Source of the DNA: Pyricularia pennisetigena
Lineage: Eukaryota; Ascomycota; Sordariomycetes; Magnaporthales; Pyriculariaceae
Length of the DNA: 64,000 bases
Assembly (NCBI RefSeq): GCF_004337985.1
Contig: NC_043744.1
Location: 3,926,663-3,990,662, forward strand
Direction of reading: 5' to 3'
Made by a program: the position numbers and the translations under genes. Numbering within the stretch: the stretch's first letter is position 1; each line of letters opens with the position of its first letter. The notes beneath the pieces were generated by a model that did no database searches, was not told where the DNA came from, and saw only the letters and a program-made list of their open reading frames with translations. This document shows, piece by piece, positions 42,834 to 54,656 of this stretch.

Positions 42834-45800
42834 ATGTCGTCCACTCGGCCCGCATCCCACCAAGATGGGTCCAACTCATCGCAGCAGAGATTGGGTGACG
42901 ACATGGCCGCGAGGAACATGAGGCCAAGCATCGAAATTCCCATCGCGCCGTCCATCAACGCCTCCACCACCCGGTCAAGTTTCGCCAGTTCGGCCAGTAG
43001 CGATGGTGGGCCGGCGACGAATACGGCCAGTAGGACGACAGTCGCATCTACTGCTGCAGTCATACCAAAAATCGAGCAGCCGTCATGGCTCAAGAAAATC
43101 ATGACAAAGCTGGGGCTGGATGTGCAGACCCTGAAGCTCATGTTCAAGTAGGTTAAAGTCCCTAGGTCTATTTATTACTTACATTTGGGCAGCAAGACTA
43201 ACCTGTCTGTCACCTGCACCATCACCAACAGAGGCTCACTTCCGCCCGTCATAGCTACTGCCATGATTCTATCTCCAGCCGTATCATCTTACTTCACCAC
43301 CATCGGCTACGAAGTTGCCGTGGTCAGCGTCCTTGCCCTCGTAGTCCTCCCACGAGGCAAATTCCTCCAGACGCTGATGCTCAACATCGCCGCCGTCTTC
43401 CTCGGTGGCGCTCTAGGCATGCTGGTTCTCTGGTGCGGCATCCAGGCCCGTCTGCACACCATGGCAGACCCTCTGACCCCGATCAACCCCTTGCCCTCGG
43501 ACGATCCCATGCCGTCCATGTCCAGGACGCGTCCAGCCAGGCTGCCATACAGCAGCTCGCAGTCGGCTGTCTGCGGCGTCCTGCTCTTCTTCAACACCTG
43601 GTTCATCAACGTCGCCCGCGCCAAGATCCCGTCCTTCAACACCCCGACCATCCTGTTCTCGATCCTTGTCAATATCGCCGCCATGCAGGGCCCGCTGCTT
43701 GGCGACATTCGTCAGGCCTGGCTGTTGATTGAGCGCCTGGCCGCCGCCATGCTGACGGCCCTGGCCCTCGGGACCTGCGTCTCGCTCCTCGTGTTCCCCG
43801 TCACCAGCCGCGGTGGGATTTTGAAACAGTTCGGCAGCGGCATCGGGCTTCTGAGAAAGGCGGTTCGGCTGCAGGGCGAATACCTCCACGGACTCGAGGG
43901 GGAGGACATGTTTGCGCTGCGGCTGGTCGAGACGAGTGTGGCGGGCGGCGGGGGAGGACATAAAGTCGAGGTGGACAAAGACAAAAAGAAGAAGAAAAAG
44001 CGAGACAAACTCAAAGACGACGAGTTTGATGACGATGACAGGCCCCTCACCAAAGAAGAGGAGACGGCGTTGGAGCTGAAGCGCACCATTGTCGAGCTCC
44101 GAAATCTAGCCGGAAAGATACAGGGCGATATGGGCTTTGCGAAGCGTGAGGTTGCATGGGGGAAATTGGACGCGCACAACCTTGGCGAGATTTATAAGCT
44201 GTTCCGAGCAATGTTCATCCCGATCATGGGCATGGCGACCGTCATGGATATATTCAGGCGTACGGCCAAGGAGCGGGGCTGGACGGACAGTGAGCTTGAG
44301 GGTGCCTCAGCTGAACTCCTGTCCGAAAAGAACGAAGAGAGAAATGTGTGGAACGGACTGATGAAGCGACTACACGAGCCGTTTTCGATCCTGTCCGAGG
44401 CTATCGACGAAGGATTGGAGCACGCGGCAGTGCAACTCGGGATACTGCCCAGGCCCAAGGACTCGGGCCGGGCGAGGATACAGAGGCTGCAGGCAGTGGT
44501 AACTGGTTCATCCGGGAGATCACAAAGACTCTCCGACCACGACGTTGAGGCGCAGAGTCAACGCAGGCCAAGTATTCCCGGAGAGTCGGATTTTGGCCGG
44601 ACTCTTGAGGAGAAGATTCAGAAGTTTTATAAATGCAAGGGTGAGACTTTGCGATACTGGGCAAATGAGAATGGGTTGTCGTATGAGCAGGCAAAGGATG
44701 CCAATACTTGGGATCTTGGAAGTCCCGCGACGAGAGCGCGGAGGCAGAATCAGCTTTACATCCTTCTTTACATGGAGCAGCTGGTGAGTCAAGATGGACC
44801 TAATCAAAGTGACTTGACAAAAAGCGCAAATCACCATACGGCCAGTAGCTGCTGACACATGTGCTTCCCCCCGGAAAACAAAAGATGCTGGCCACAGGCG
44901 AGGCAGTACACGACTTTGTGCAGTTTGCCGACGCCCGCGTGGCAGACGGTACAATGTCGTCCTCCCGGCTCCTCTACCCGGGTCTCCGCAGCACGCGCAA
45001 GTGGATATCCAACATGTTCAGCTACGGTCCGGACTCGGGCAGCGGCGAGCAGCCGACAACTACCAACGTCATAGATCGCAGCGCGTCAAAGAGCATTACC
45101 GTCCACCTAGGAGAGGGCTACAGTCGCACCAAGAGGGATCCGGAGCACCTCCCGCCCACCACCTTCGTGGAACGCATGGGGGATCGTGTCAGGGCACTCG
45201 GCAACCTACTATCGTCCGATGCGAGCCACTTTGGGTTGCGGGTTTCGTGCGCCACCATGACGATTGCCATTGTAGGGCTGTTGGAGCGCACACAGTGGTT
45301 CTTTCAGGAGCAGAGGCTTGTTTGGGCCATGATTATCGTTTCCATGAGCATGACGCAGAGTGAGTTATCGATGCTTTTTCCGACTCGAACTCGTGAGGAA
45401 ATTTTTCTTGTGTGAAAAAAAAAAAAAAAAAAAACAAACATACTAAACCAACCGACGATAATATGTGCAGCATCCGGTCAATCCGTATTCGGCTTCTTCT
45501 GCCGTATCATCGGCAGCCTTATCGCTATGGCCTGCTCCCTGCTGGCGTGGTACATTGCTGACGCGAAAACACCTGGAGTTATCGTCTTGATGTGGCTCTT
45601 CATATTTGTGGAATATTACTTTTTCATCAAATACCCACAGATCATTCCTGCCGTTATCGTTTGCGTCATCTCGGAGGTGCTTATTGTCGGATACGAATTT
45701 CAGGTTCAAGTCATTGGTTTGGAGGCCAGCGAGAGGATGGGCCAGCCATACTATCCGTAAGTTGCTCCCACAACATGCTACGTAGCTTGTAAGCGAGGAT

Positions 45801-46954
45801 GCTAAAGCTGACGACCAACGCAACACAGGACGTTCCTGATAGCACCGTACCGCGTCGCCACAGTTGCCGCGGGCTGCCTAGTCGCCTTCTTCTGGACCAT
45901 CTTCCCCTCGCCCTTCACAGACCGTACCTGGCTGCGCCGGGACCTCAGCGCGACGCTGTACCTACTAGCAAACTACTTCAGCGCCATATCCCAGACCGTC
46001 AGGCTGCAGCTGGCCGAAGAAGACGAGGTCGTCAGGGCGCCAGCGGACCCCCACAGCGACAAGCAGACGCCGGCGCACCACCTCGCCCGCGTCCGGCACA
46101 AGATCTTTGGCAAGTTGATGGTCCTCCTCCCCAGCCTCGGGACGCACGCGCGCTGGCAGCGATGGGAGCCGTCCATAGGCGGGCGCTTCCCCGAGGAGGT
46201 CTACGAGGAGATCATACTGCGGTCCAGCCGGATCCTCAACTACCTGACGCTCATGTCGTACACAGCGACGCGATCGCCACAAACCTTCACCTCGCAGCAG
46301 GACCTCGACGACGAAGTGGCCGCCGAGTGGACCCGCACGCTGCGCAGGCTCCTGGACGAGGTGCAGCCGGCGCACTACAGCATCGTCTCGACCCTCGCCC
46401 TGCTCTCCAACTCGCTGCTGTCGGGCCAGGCGTTGCCGCCGTTTGTGCACATGCCACCGTTGTACGGCGCCGTGACGCTGGCGGACGGGGCACAGGGCAG
46501 GACCAGCAGCTTCGGTGGGTATCTACATCATCGGCCGCCGCCAATAGCCACGGCGGCGGCGGCGGCGGCGGCCTCGGCGGCAATGGGAGAAAAGGGCAGA
46601 CATTGCGACTGTCGGAACCTGTCGGATCTACTGGATCCCAAGAACGTTAACCAAAAGGGCTATACTGAGTATAGCGTCATGCAGGTATGCAGCAGCCTAA
46701 TCAGGGATGACCTCCAGGGGCTGGTGCGGGCGGTAGAGGGGCTGGTCGGGGTCGTAGACTTCAGCTTCCGGATCGACGAGATGAATGACGCTGGTTCCGG
46801 GACTGGCAGCGCAAAGAAGGCCGTTGACGGAAGCAGCACGGGATCGGATCCATTAGCGAGCGACGCCAGCGATGAGGCCGACAGCCTGAGGCAGCGCCGG
46901 ACTTATACGAACACGTTGACGCGGGAGGGTACCGGAGGTCCGAGGGCGCCCTAG
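42834..46954 (+). CDS. ER-transporter-like 6TM/FUSC/DUF2421 membrane protein
   Basis: Five exons, 42834-43147, 43232-44783, 44885-45359, 45471-45756 and 45829-46954, give 1250 aa in frame (introns 84, 101, 111 and 72 bp). After a Ser/Ala-rich cytosolic N-terminus, 'WLKKIMTKLGLDVQTLKLMFKGSLPP' leads into the first membrane bundle (about 105-265; 'LPRGKFLQTLMLN' is characteristic). A cytosolic helical region with a very Lys/Asp-rich insertion (about 350-377) follows. The second, FUSC-like bundle is at about 736-905 ('GFFCRIIGSLIAMACSLLAW'). The C-terminal domain matches the Brefeldin-A-sensitivity-related DUF2421 type. The architecture is of the aromatic-acid-exporter-like fungal family annotated as putative ER transporters; the transported substrate is unknown. 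Intron 3 contains a 20-base poly-A tract. The GCG repeats at about 46550-46575 encode an alanine run. Confidence 0.9.
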
Positions 46955-48029
46955 TCAGGATATATTTGTCTCTGGCTCAGTTTTACGAGACTGGTGATCT
47001 TTTTGTCTGGTCAATACTTTGTCATACGATTCGGTGATGTATTAGATTAGATCGAATGGGGGGAATAGTTCCGGCTCCCGCCCATCCTTTTCCGAAAACG
47101 AAATTGCAGTATATATTCGTTTGTAATATACTTGATCAAATCAAAAGAAATAGGTATGATATCATGACACTCGGTCTCATACCAATATGTTACCGGTTAT
47201 ATCCTATTATAGAAAGACTAAATGAAACTTAAATGCACTAAATAACACAGACAGCTGAGCACCAGGCTGTTGCGCAAGCACCCAGCTTGCAAACACTCAT
47301 GGCCATTACTTGTTTGTAACCACCACAAAAGGGAGGGGGAGAACCATAAAGGAAAAGCAAAAAGTGGAAAACCACACCACCATATCTGCATGACATGCAG
47401 GGGAGCAAGGGGGAAAAAAAAAGACAGGGGTGGGGGTTTATATTTCCTGGAGCTATATGCATGTTGCACGAACAAGGTGTGGCTTATCTTTCCCCCCCTG
47501 GAATTCGGAAGAGCAAGGTGTCCGGAAGCGGAGCGTTCCGCCACATTGCCCTTTGGGTGTTGGGGGATCGAAAATGGACCCAGGGATCCCCCACCCGGCG
47601 CAGCTGGCCGAAAACCGTTTTGCTACCCAGGATGACGGGAATGACTAGCTGTTGGACAGCTGACATCATGTCTTGCTTTTTCTTTCTTTTTTCTTTTTTG
47701 TTTGTGGGAAAAGAATATCTACTGTAGACAGAAATTGCTTATGAGTTAGGTGATCAAAGCTTCATCTCTTTTCTGACAGATGTTATCGTTGATCATATCG
47801 GTAACTGCAACAAGAAGAAAACGCCGGCAATATATAACCCAGGACACTACCCCATTATTAACAATATAGAGATGGAATAAAATCATGGGCAGATCCCAAA
47901 ATGCTTGATGTTTATGTACCAATCGGATGAGCATCTCATCCATGACCTTGTGTATGTACTTGAAAGCCTGTCGTCCGATTTATTTTTATTTTGTTTTTCG
48001 AAGACGCCTGCTTCCGATGAATCGTCTCT
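46955..48029. other. convergent intergenic region, no gene seen
   Basis: 3' flanks of the FUSC-family gene (plus) and the aspartic protease (minus). G-rich runs occur near 47400-47440. Overlapping short frames on both strands at 47218-47727 have no motifs. Confidence 0.5.
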
Positions 48030-49523
48030 CTATAATGCAAGATGTAATGTCGCAAAGATTGTAAGAACCGAGGCAATGACCGCTGATGAAACAGTGGGCA
48101 CCTCCACGGCCCTGCCACCAGCGTTTCTCAGCTTGCTGTCCGACGCCGACGGACTCGGGCTAGCAGCAGCCGGCGATCCCGTTGCACCTCCCCCGCCATT
48201 GTTTCCGCCGCCACCGCTCCCACCGCCGGTGGGAGATTTCGGCGTTGCGGTCGTCGAAGGCGCAGCGGAGCCGGACGTCACGGCCGACACGCTCCCCTGC
48301 TTGAGCTGACAGGCGCCTTGCAGCGTCCCCAGCGACGAGACGGATGCGAGGGCGGCCGGGGTGCTGCCGCAGTTTGTGTACTGCGTCATCCAGACGCTGT
48401 CGGTATCCTGATCAAAGACAAAGTATGCGCTGCGCATAAACGTGTCCCCGAGCAGGGTGAAGCTGTTGTGGCTGCTCAGGCCCAGCACGCAGCTGTTGCC
48501 GAACTGGCGGATCAGCTCCTTGTAGGGAACCTTGATGGTGACGCCGTCAAAGGCGAAATCCATGGTGCCGTTGATGCCGACGAGCGAGCAGTCGACGGGC
48601 CAGTAGCCGCCCGAGTCCTGCTGCGTCGACCCAAAGTCGGCCGCGACCGACTTTACCAGCGCCTCGGGGAGCAGGGTCAAGGTCGAGCCCGTGTCGAGGA
48701 AAACCGACATGTTGGTGCCCGGGTAGGTCTTGTTGCGCCCGGACGGCGGGCGCAGCGAGATTGACGACATTTGAACCCAGTAGCGGCGCACGCCGTCCGG
48801 ACTCTTGGCGGCCGGAATGATGGGCAGCCTAGCCAGCCCGCCGGCGAACTTTGACGTGTCGACGCCACCAAACACCACGGTGCCCTGCTTCTCGTCCTTG
48901 CCACCGAGCGCCACCGAGAAAGCGCGAGTCTTGGTGACGTTCTGCGCCTTCAGCTCGTCTATAAAGTTGCGGTACCCAATCGCCTGGCCGATGCCATGCC
49001 CGATGCCCAATATGCCCGCGTTTTGTGTTTCGGTCGACGTCGCCACGCCGAACTGTGCGCTCCTGACAGACAAGTTCGTCCCTGGGATCCCGACCGTGTC
49101 CTTTACGTATGTGATGTTGGCCGAGCCGATTCCATATCTCAGCGTGTTCTTCGTGCCCAGCCTCTGTACCGTCGTCGATAGCCCCGGATCGTAACTGCCG
49201 CCTGCCCTGCAAAACGCCTGCTCCCCAGCACCATCGAGGTTGCTACATGTCGGGTTTATCCAAAGCTCAAAGGAGCCGGTGTCTAGGTGGACCAAGGCCT
49301 CCTGAGCAGGGCTGCCAAAGGAGAGCTTTGTGTAGTAGCCAACATCAAACCTCTGGTCGAAGGGAACCTTGACGGCTCGCTTTTGGTACTGCTCGGCCTT
49401 GCTCATGTGCATGATGGGCATGTGTAAACAACCCGGATCGTGTGGCTCCTGGGCGGCTTCGAGGGGGCCTGCGGACGCAGCCACCGCGAGCAGCAACAGC
49501 CCGCGGATCGATGTTGCCACCAT
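48030..49523 (-). CDS. GPI-anchored aspartic protease (yapsin-like)
   Basis: The 497-aa single-exon preproprotein has a signal peptide at about 1-22, then a short pro-region ending in KR at 48-49. The pepsin fold follows, with catalytic Asp81 in 'LDTGSFELW' and Asp277 in 'LDTGSTLTLL'. The flap Tyr is in the 'LRYGIGSA' region, and cysteines flank each lobe. After about residue 400 comes a Ser/Thr/Pro/Gly-rich stem with a glycine run. The C-terminus (about 478-497) is hydrophobic after small residues, as in GPI-attachment signals. Several Asn-X-Thr/Ser sites are present. The family cleaves at basic residues and remodels the cell surface and wall. The ATG at 49523 precedes the signal peptide directly. 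It could be secreted rather than anchored, but stem and tail favour GPI. Confidence 0.93.
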   Translation of the reverse strand: MVATSIRGLLLLAVAASAGPLEAAQEPHDPGCLHMPIMHMSKAEQYQKRAVKVPFDQRFDVGYYTKLSFGSPAQEALVHLDTGSFELWINPTCSNLDGAGEQAFCRAGGSYDPGLSTTVQRLGTKNTLRYGIGSANITYVKDTVGIPGTNLSVRSAQFGVATSTETQNAGILGIGHGIGQAIGYRNFIDELKAQNVTKTRAFSVALGGKDEKQGTVVFGGVDTSKFAGGLARLPIIPAAKSPDGVRRYWVQMSSISLRPPSGRNKTYPGTNMSVFLDTGSTLTLLPEALVKSVAADFGSTQQDSGGYWPVDCSLVGINGTMDFAFDGVTIKVPYKELIRQFGNSCVLGLSSHNSFTLLGDTFMRSAYFVFDQDTDSVWMTQYTNCGSTPAALASVSSLGTLQGACQLKQGSVSAVTSGSAAPSTTATPKSPTGGGSGGGGNNGGGGATGSPAAASPSPSASDSKLRNAGGRAVEVPTVSSAVIASVLTIFATLHLAL

Positions 49524-51190
49524 TATAGGGGCCGGAAAAGGAGCGATGAGAAATTATATGCTACCTTGACGTGCGCATCGGTCCAGGCTGATCGAATCGG
49601 AAATAGTTTGGTGGTATTAAACTTAGGAAACTTTCTCCCGAAGCAAGATCAAGCCGGTCTAGGAAGCGAGGAGCGAAGCGAAGATTCGTAAAGCCGGATG
49701 TATCTACAATGGAAAACAAGGAACTCGAGTGACGCGCGCAAAATGACCGTTCTTGGTCGTACACTTTTTGAAGCTTTTCGTGGGTTCTGTCCGGGGATCG
49801 GCGTCTAAACTCCCTTAATGATGGCCAGCCAGGAGAAGTAGAAAAGAAAGGGTCAAAAATAAAAAATAAAAAGAAGAAAAAGAAAAGGTAACAAAAAGAA
49901 TATTTGCCGTCTTCAAGCGGCAAGCAATCAAGAAAATAAGAAAGAAATAAAGCAATAAAAAAAGGAGTGTGTATATTAAAAAAAAAAAGAGTGAGGGTTA
50001 AAAGAAGCCGGGGACGATAATAACAAAAAAGAGAAAAGATTGGAGAGGATCGCCAACCAGCAGGAAACAAAAGCAAAATCAGCCAAGAATTCCAAGCCAC
50101 TACCAAGAATATAATAGTTAAACAGACACAACCCCAAGAAAGACCCCAACCCAAGTCGCTGGACAGGGCGGCCCTCTGGCGGTTGACGTCGAAACAAGCC
50201 GAGACACTTGCAAGCGGGCCCCAAGGGTCTGACATTTGGTGGCCGGGCCAGGGGTTGGACGACTTCGTCGACCCCTTTGCTGGGCTCAGCCCCATTGGCA
50301 AAGTGTCCACGCTTGACGATTCAGAGGTTAGGGTGTGTCAGTGCTACAGCATCGACATGCTTGAGGGGCTTGTCATAGGTTCTGCTGCAATATATCTGCA
50401 GGTTTGACGGGCTTGATGGGTTTGAAGGAAACAGCCCTACCGTCTGAACAGGTTGCGATTTATGCGTTCGCTGCTTGCGAGAGCTTTATTGCTCTCACAA
50501 CAGCTTTATTGGCTATGACGAAGCCGTGTTGACTGCTGAACATGCTGCGCATTCAGAGCAGTCAATGTGCATCAAGCCGGCTGTCAATCCGTTTCTTCGC
50601 TTTTTGATCGGTCCATGATGCGCATGTTTTTTGTACCCAATGGGTACACAATGTAATGCATTACATGGTTGCCAATCGTCGGTTGGCCAAAAGACATACC
50701 GTGGATCAACCATGCAAGGACGCATTTAACTTCTTTCGATCGGAACGCAAGCTCAACTAGGTAATATGTGATCAGCATGCCAACGTCTGGATTGGCTGAT
50801 TCGACAATAAGGAAAAACTACCAGCAGGCTGGACACGATTGATCAAGAGGCAAGCAGAGTACCACCGAAGAAACTGGACATTTTCCTGCGACACGGATAC
50901 AAACGGGGAGGAAGGAAGATCAAACATGACCAGGTCAAGGGTTTCAGTGGGGATTTCGAGATCTTGACAAGGGGTCTCGCCCCTTTCAACCAATCAAATG
51001 TTTGATATCTCTGCCAGCTCTGCCCCGCTCAAACGTAATCGCTCTCACCGCCTGCCCTATTTTGCTTATTTTTACAGGGCTAACATGGAGAAGCAGAGTT
51101 TCTCGGCCCCTGAGAAAGAAATTACTTTAACAAACATTCACGCAATATTTATTTATTTGGTATTTTATCTTCAAAAGTCTTGAATTTTAT

Positions 51191-51221
<31 letters not shown>

Positions 51222-51864
51222 GTCATTCAGCTTGAGATCAGTGGTGGATTCATATCCGATCAGATACATGTCACATCAATTTTGACCAGAGAATTGATTC
51301 AAACATCCTATAGTGCCTTGAGAACGACAGATCAGATCATACAGACTGGGGTTGTTTGGTGTCGTGCAATGCTTCCTTTGTGGTCTACGCCAAGGAATAC
51401 CCCGCTTCGGTTCAAACAGGCTCTTTTTTATGCAGTATTTGGAGATCTTCCACTCCCGCACTCTTGTGAAAAGTCCAGACAAGGGTCCAGGGTAGGCGAG
51501 CAATTGTTGTGATGAGCGCTCACAAAAGTTGGCCAAAGGTGACCCAAGTCTGTCGCCTTGTACGCTGCACCTGTGCAAGAACCAAGTAGAAAAAAAAAGG
51601 TAAAGTGAGTCAGGCTGACCTTCTGCCTGCCAGGCTGACAGAAAAAGATGCCATGCAATTGATGATTCAAGTGAACCGTTCGCCAGGCGTGGATGACAGA
51701 GAAAGAGTTTTACTGCCATGCCCTAGTTGGCGAATTTTTCTTGACGTGCGACATGTCTTCCCTCTAGTCTGTTCGAGTCCAAGAATAGAGCACTTGAACC
51801 AACCAACTTAAACAATACTCACATCATCCCCCGGAGGACTCCAACCCTGCAGCCAACAAGCAAC
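49524..51864. other. long intergenic region, no gene seen
   Basis: 2.3 kb upstream of both the protease (minus) and the Nudix gene (plus). The first 500 bp are A/T-biased with A-rich tracts (49850-50030). A pure A run of 27 bases spans 51195-51221. Frames on both strands (for example 49561-50310 minus) are Phe/Leu-rich readings of these tracts and are not credible genes. Confidence 0.5.
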
Positions 51865-52563
51865 ATGTCTAGTGCCACACCACCACCCATAACCACCAAC
51901 GCGGCACCCAGCACGCAGCCGCCTGCACATGCCAGTGCGCGCGTCGGCAGCCCCATCTACAACTTTACCATCTCCGACCCCGAAACGGCAGCGACATTCG
52001 ACGTGCCCGCGTCGACCGTCATCGCCGCCCGCAAGGCTGCGAACCCGGCCAAGGTGGTCTACACGGCGCTCGGCACGGGCGCAATCGTCTTCAACCGCGC
52101 CCGGACCGCCGTGCTGCTCGTCCAGCGCTCGGCGGCCGATAGCATGCCGAACCTGTGGGAGGTGCCGGGCGGCGGGGTGGACGACTCGGACGCCACGGTC
52201 GTGCACGCCGTCGCGCGGGAGCTGTGGGAGGAGGCCGGGTTGGTGGCGCGGCGCATCGGGGCAGTGGTGCCTGCCGTGGAGGGCGGGCCGGCCGAGTTCG
52301 TCTTTGCGACGAGGAGTGGCAGGATCGTGGCCAAGTTTCATTTTCTGATCGAGGCGGACGGAGACGAGAATGACGTCAGGCTGGATCCCCATGAGCACCA
52401 AGCTTGTGTCTGGGCAACCGAGGAGGAGTGCAGGGATGAGAAGATGAAGACTGGGCTGGGGATCCCGTTCACGACAAAATCCCAAAAGGCAACGGTGCTG
52501 CAGGCTTGGAGGATGATGCGGGAGGGAAGGGATGGTCTCGGTGGTACTGTGGATGGACCTTAA
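51865..52563 (+). CDS. Nudix hydrolase family protein
   Basis: The 232-aa single-exon protein has a Pro/Ala/Thr-rich N-terminus. The Nudix fold runs from about 65 to 215, with 'VVYTALGTGAIVFN' and 'PNLWEVPGGGVDD'. The Nudix box is at 104-126: the REL..EE.G core is intact (Arg118, Glu119, Glu122, Glu123, Gly125), but the upstream Glu of GX5E is Ala110. The core glutamates that bind Mg2+ are present, so hydrolase activity remains possible. Substrates of this family are nucleoside diphosphates linked to another group; which one is unknown. The ATG at 51865 is the first in frame with A-rich context. Third positions are strongly GC-rich, so long antisense frames arise as shadows. Confidence 0.9.
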   Translation: MSSATPPPITTNAAPSTQPPAHASARVGSPIYNFTISDPETAATFDVPASTVIAARKAANPAKVVYTALGTGAIVFNRARTAVLLVQRSAADSMPNLWEVPGGGVDDSDATVVHAVARELWEEAGLVARRIGAVVPAVEGGPAEFVFATRSGRIVAKFHFLIEADGDENDVRLDPHEHQACVWATEEECRDEKMKTGLGIPFTTKSQKATVLQAWRMMREGRDGLGGTVDGP

Positions 52564-53434
52564 TTATTTTCTGGATGCATATATGGCATGTCAGTGGTAA
52601 GCTGCATTCTCAATCATCTCTACGGCGTGTCCTCCTGGCCCCCGTACTCCGCTGGCTGTTGCAGACTACAATTGTTGGACTGTTTCCCAGGATGTTGAGA
52701 CGAGTAATGTTGAAGGCTTTTTTCCTGTGTGTTCCTGATCTTGACTGACACGCAAGCAGCTTGGCCAAGTTCTGTATTGAGAAACTTCAAAAGACAGTTC
52801 CAGTCGCCCAGATATTGGGCATCCACTGCGACATCCGGCTAATTTCTCGAACATCTACCTAAGCAGACGTTGTGTTGCAACATCGGCTTTGCTGAATCAT
52901 GATTGCAAGACTTGCCACCTAAATTTGCTTTATTCAGTCCACTAAAACATAAATTCAGAAAGTCTTTTTGCTTTGAGTAGACCCGTCATTCGCTGGGTAG
53001 TTGAGTAGAAGACCCGTGGACATTGTTCAACACTCCAAGGCACCTACCGCTTCTCTTTGCGTTGGTCCAGCCTTTGAATCACCAAGTGTGCACTCTTCAT
53101 TGAAATTTGAAAGAAAAAAAAAAAACGTATATTCTCTGTCAGAGCAGGAATGAAGCCGTACCATTACTACTGTTTCTCATCCACCAGACACAAGCTACCA
53201 CATCAGCACCATCATCTTCATTCCAGTGCACTTGGATCCCGGCAGGACCACTTTCAGTCGAACAGCCACCCAGAAACACTGATCTGCTGATAATCGACGC
53301 TATGACAGCTTCCCAGTCGGGAACCCGGGAGCCCTGGACGTCCCCTCCGCTTGTGCGCCCATCCACCAGCATCCCAGTCACGAAGGCTAAAGTATTGGGT
53401 CTAGACACACAGCTCATTCGCCGGCTGCCATGGG
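52564..53434. other. intergenic, no gene seen
   Basis: 870 bp between the Nudix gene and the SET-domain pseudogene. A frame at 53107-53523 overlaps the pseudogene start in another phase and has no motif. Confidence 0.5.
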
Positions 53435-54656
53435 ATGAGCGTAATCACAACGCCCGCCATCGCCACTGCAGTCGCGCCGCTCGGCCACGGCATCGACCCA
53501 GCTCGGGCGTCGTTGCAGAATAAGCGACTGCCCAGGACGGAGCCGAGGGATCCCGCACCGTATGTGGGGTGGATTTCCCTGGAAAGGGCAAAGGGCGTTG
53601 TGACAACTGCCGACATCTCCAAGGGAGAAGCTGCTGTCCGCGAGCAGCCGGTGCTGGTCGAGATGATGGTGCGGCCCAAGTACCTAAGTCTCAAGGACCA
53701 GAGCAAACTGTTCGAGCGGGCTTGGGCGTGGCTTTCTCCGTCGGAACGGGTCGCCGTCATGGGGTTGTCGCACCATTCCCGTGGGCATGTGCTGCATGGA
53801 ATCATGGGCTCGAATACGTTTGGCATGACACTGAGAGGTGTTCCTCACTCTGTGTTGCTTGCCAGAATTTCGGTAGGACTTACCAGTCAAAGCTTGCGGG
53901 TATCGCTGTGCTGTTTGTCAAAGAGTGAACTGAGGGCTTGATTGTCTACAGAGGATCAATCCTCCTGCCGTCCTAAGGAAGTAATCTTCTGATAATTGGC
54001 CTTCTGGCAGAACCATTAAATGACAAGCTGACAAGGCAACTCCAAACCAAGTATATACATCCAATACACTCGATCTACACTTGAATTGAAAGTGGTTTCA
54101 TATAGGAATATTGCGGCGGGCACGGAGCTTGGTGTTAGTTGTAAGTCGGATTTGTAATAGACACCACTTTCCACGTAGCCGATAGTATTCAACATGTGCA
54201 TGCACATCTCTTTATATAGGTCTACTTACTCTTCTGCTCCTATCAGACACACCACTGAACGTGCTCTCCCGCAACTGGCGCCAAGTGCTTCTGGGCTGGG
54301 GCTTCAACTGCACCTGTCAGCTGTGCAACGCGCCCTCCCCTGAGGCCAACAGGCAGCAGATACAGCTCAAGCTGGATGAGGTCGACGAAATCCGGCAGGA
54401 CACGCACGGTGGCGGCAGGGATGCTGCGGAGCGCGTGATGAAGAAGACGTTTGCACTCATGAATGATGAGGGTATGAAAGCGTAGCGTGGTGACATGTAT
54501 GCCATTGCGGCTCAGGTATTGCTGGACATGGGAGACCGAGATGGGGTGAGAGATTATGGTCACAGGGCGGCCGACGGGCTTGGAGAATATACTGGGATTG
54601 ATAGTCAAAGGACGGAAGAAGCTGTTGTGTTTCTGAGCAGGCTGAATAGACGTTGA
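53435..54656 (+). pseudogene. SET-domain (SET5/SMYD-like) gene, inactivated
   Basis: Exon 1 (53435-53872, 146 codons) covers the first half of a SET domain: 'APYVGWISLERAKGVVTT', 'KGEAAVREQPVLV', then 'LHGIMGSNTFGM' and 'LARIS'. A good intron (53873-53951) leads to 'RIN', where the SET core motif RINHxCRPN should follow. One base is missing at about 53961: restoring phase gives Cys-Arg-Pro-Asn after it. The next ~80 bp contain stops in every frame. From about 54035 the frame recovers ('STLELKVVSYRNIAAGTELG'), splices at 54141-54246 and gives 'SRNWRQVLLGWGFNCTCQLC', the post-SET cysteines. A TAG at 54483-54485 interrupts this frame, which otherwise stays open to 54656 ('QVLLDMGDRDGVRDYGHRA', typical of this family's tail). 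Losing the NHxC core abolishes methyltransferase function. At least two lesions make sequencing error unlikely. Confidence 0.75.

Noticed and set aside
49561..50310. 249-codon minus-strand frame upstream of the aspartic protease
   Set aside because: Phe/Leu/Ser-rich reading of A-rich tracts with no start context or motif.
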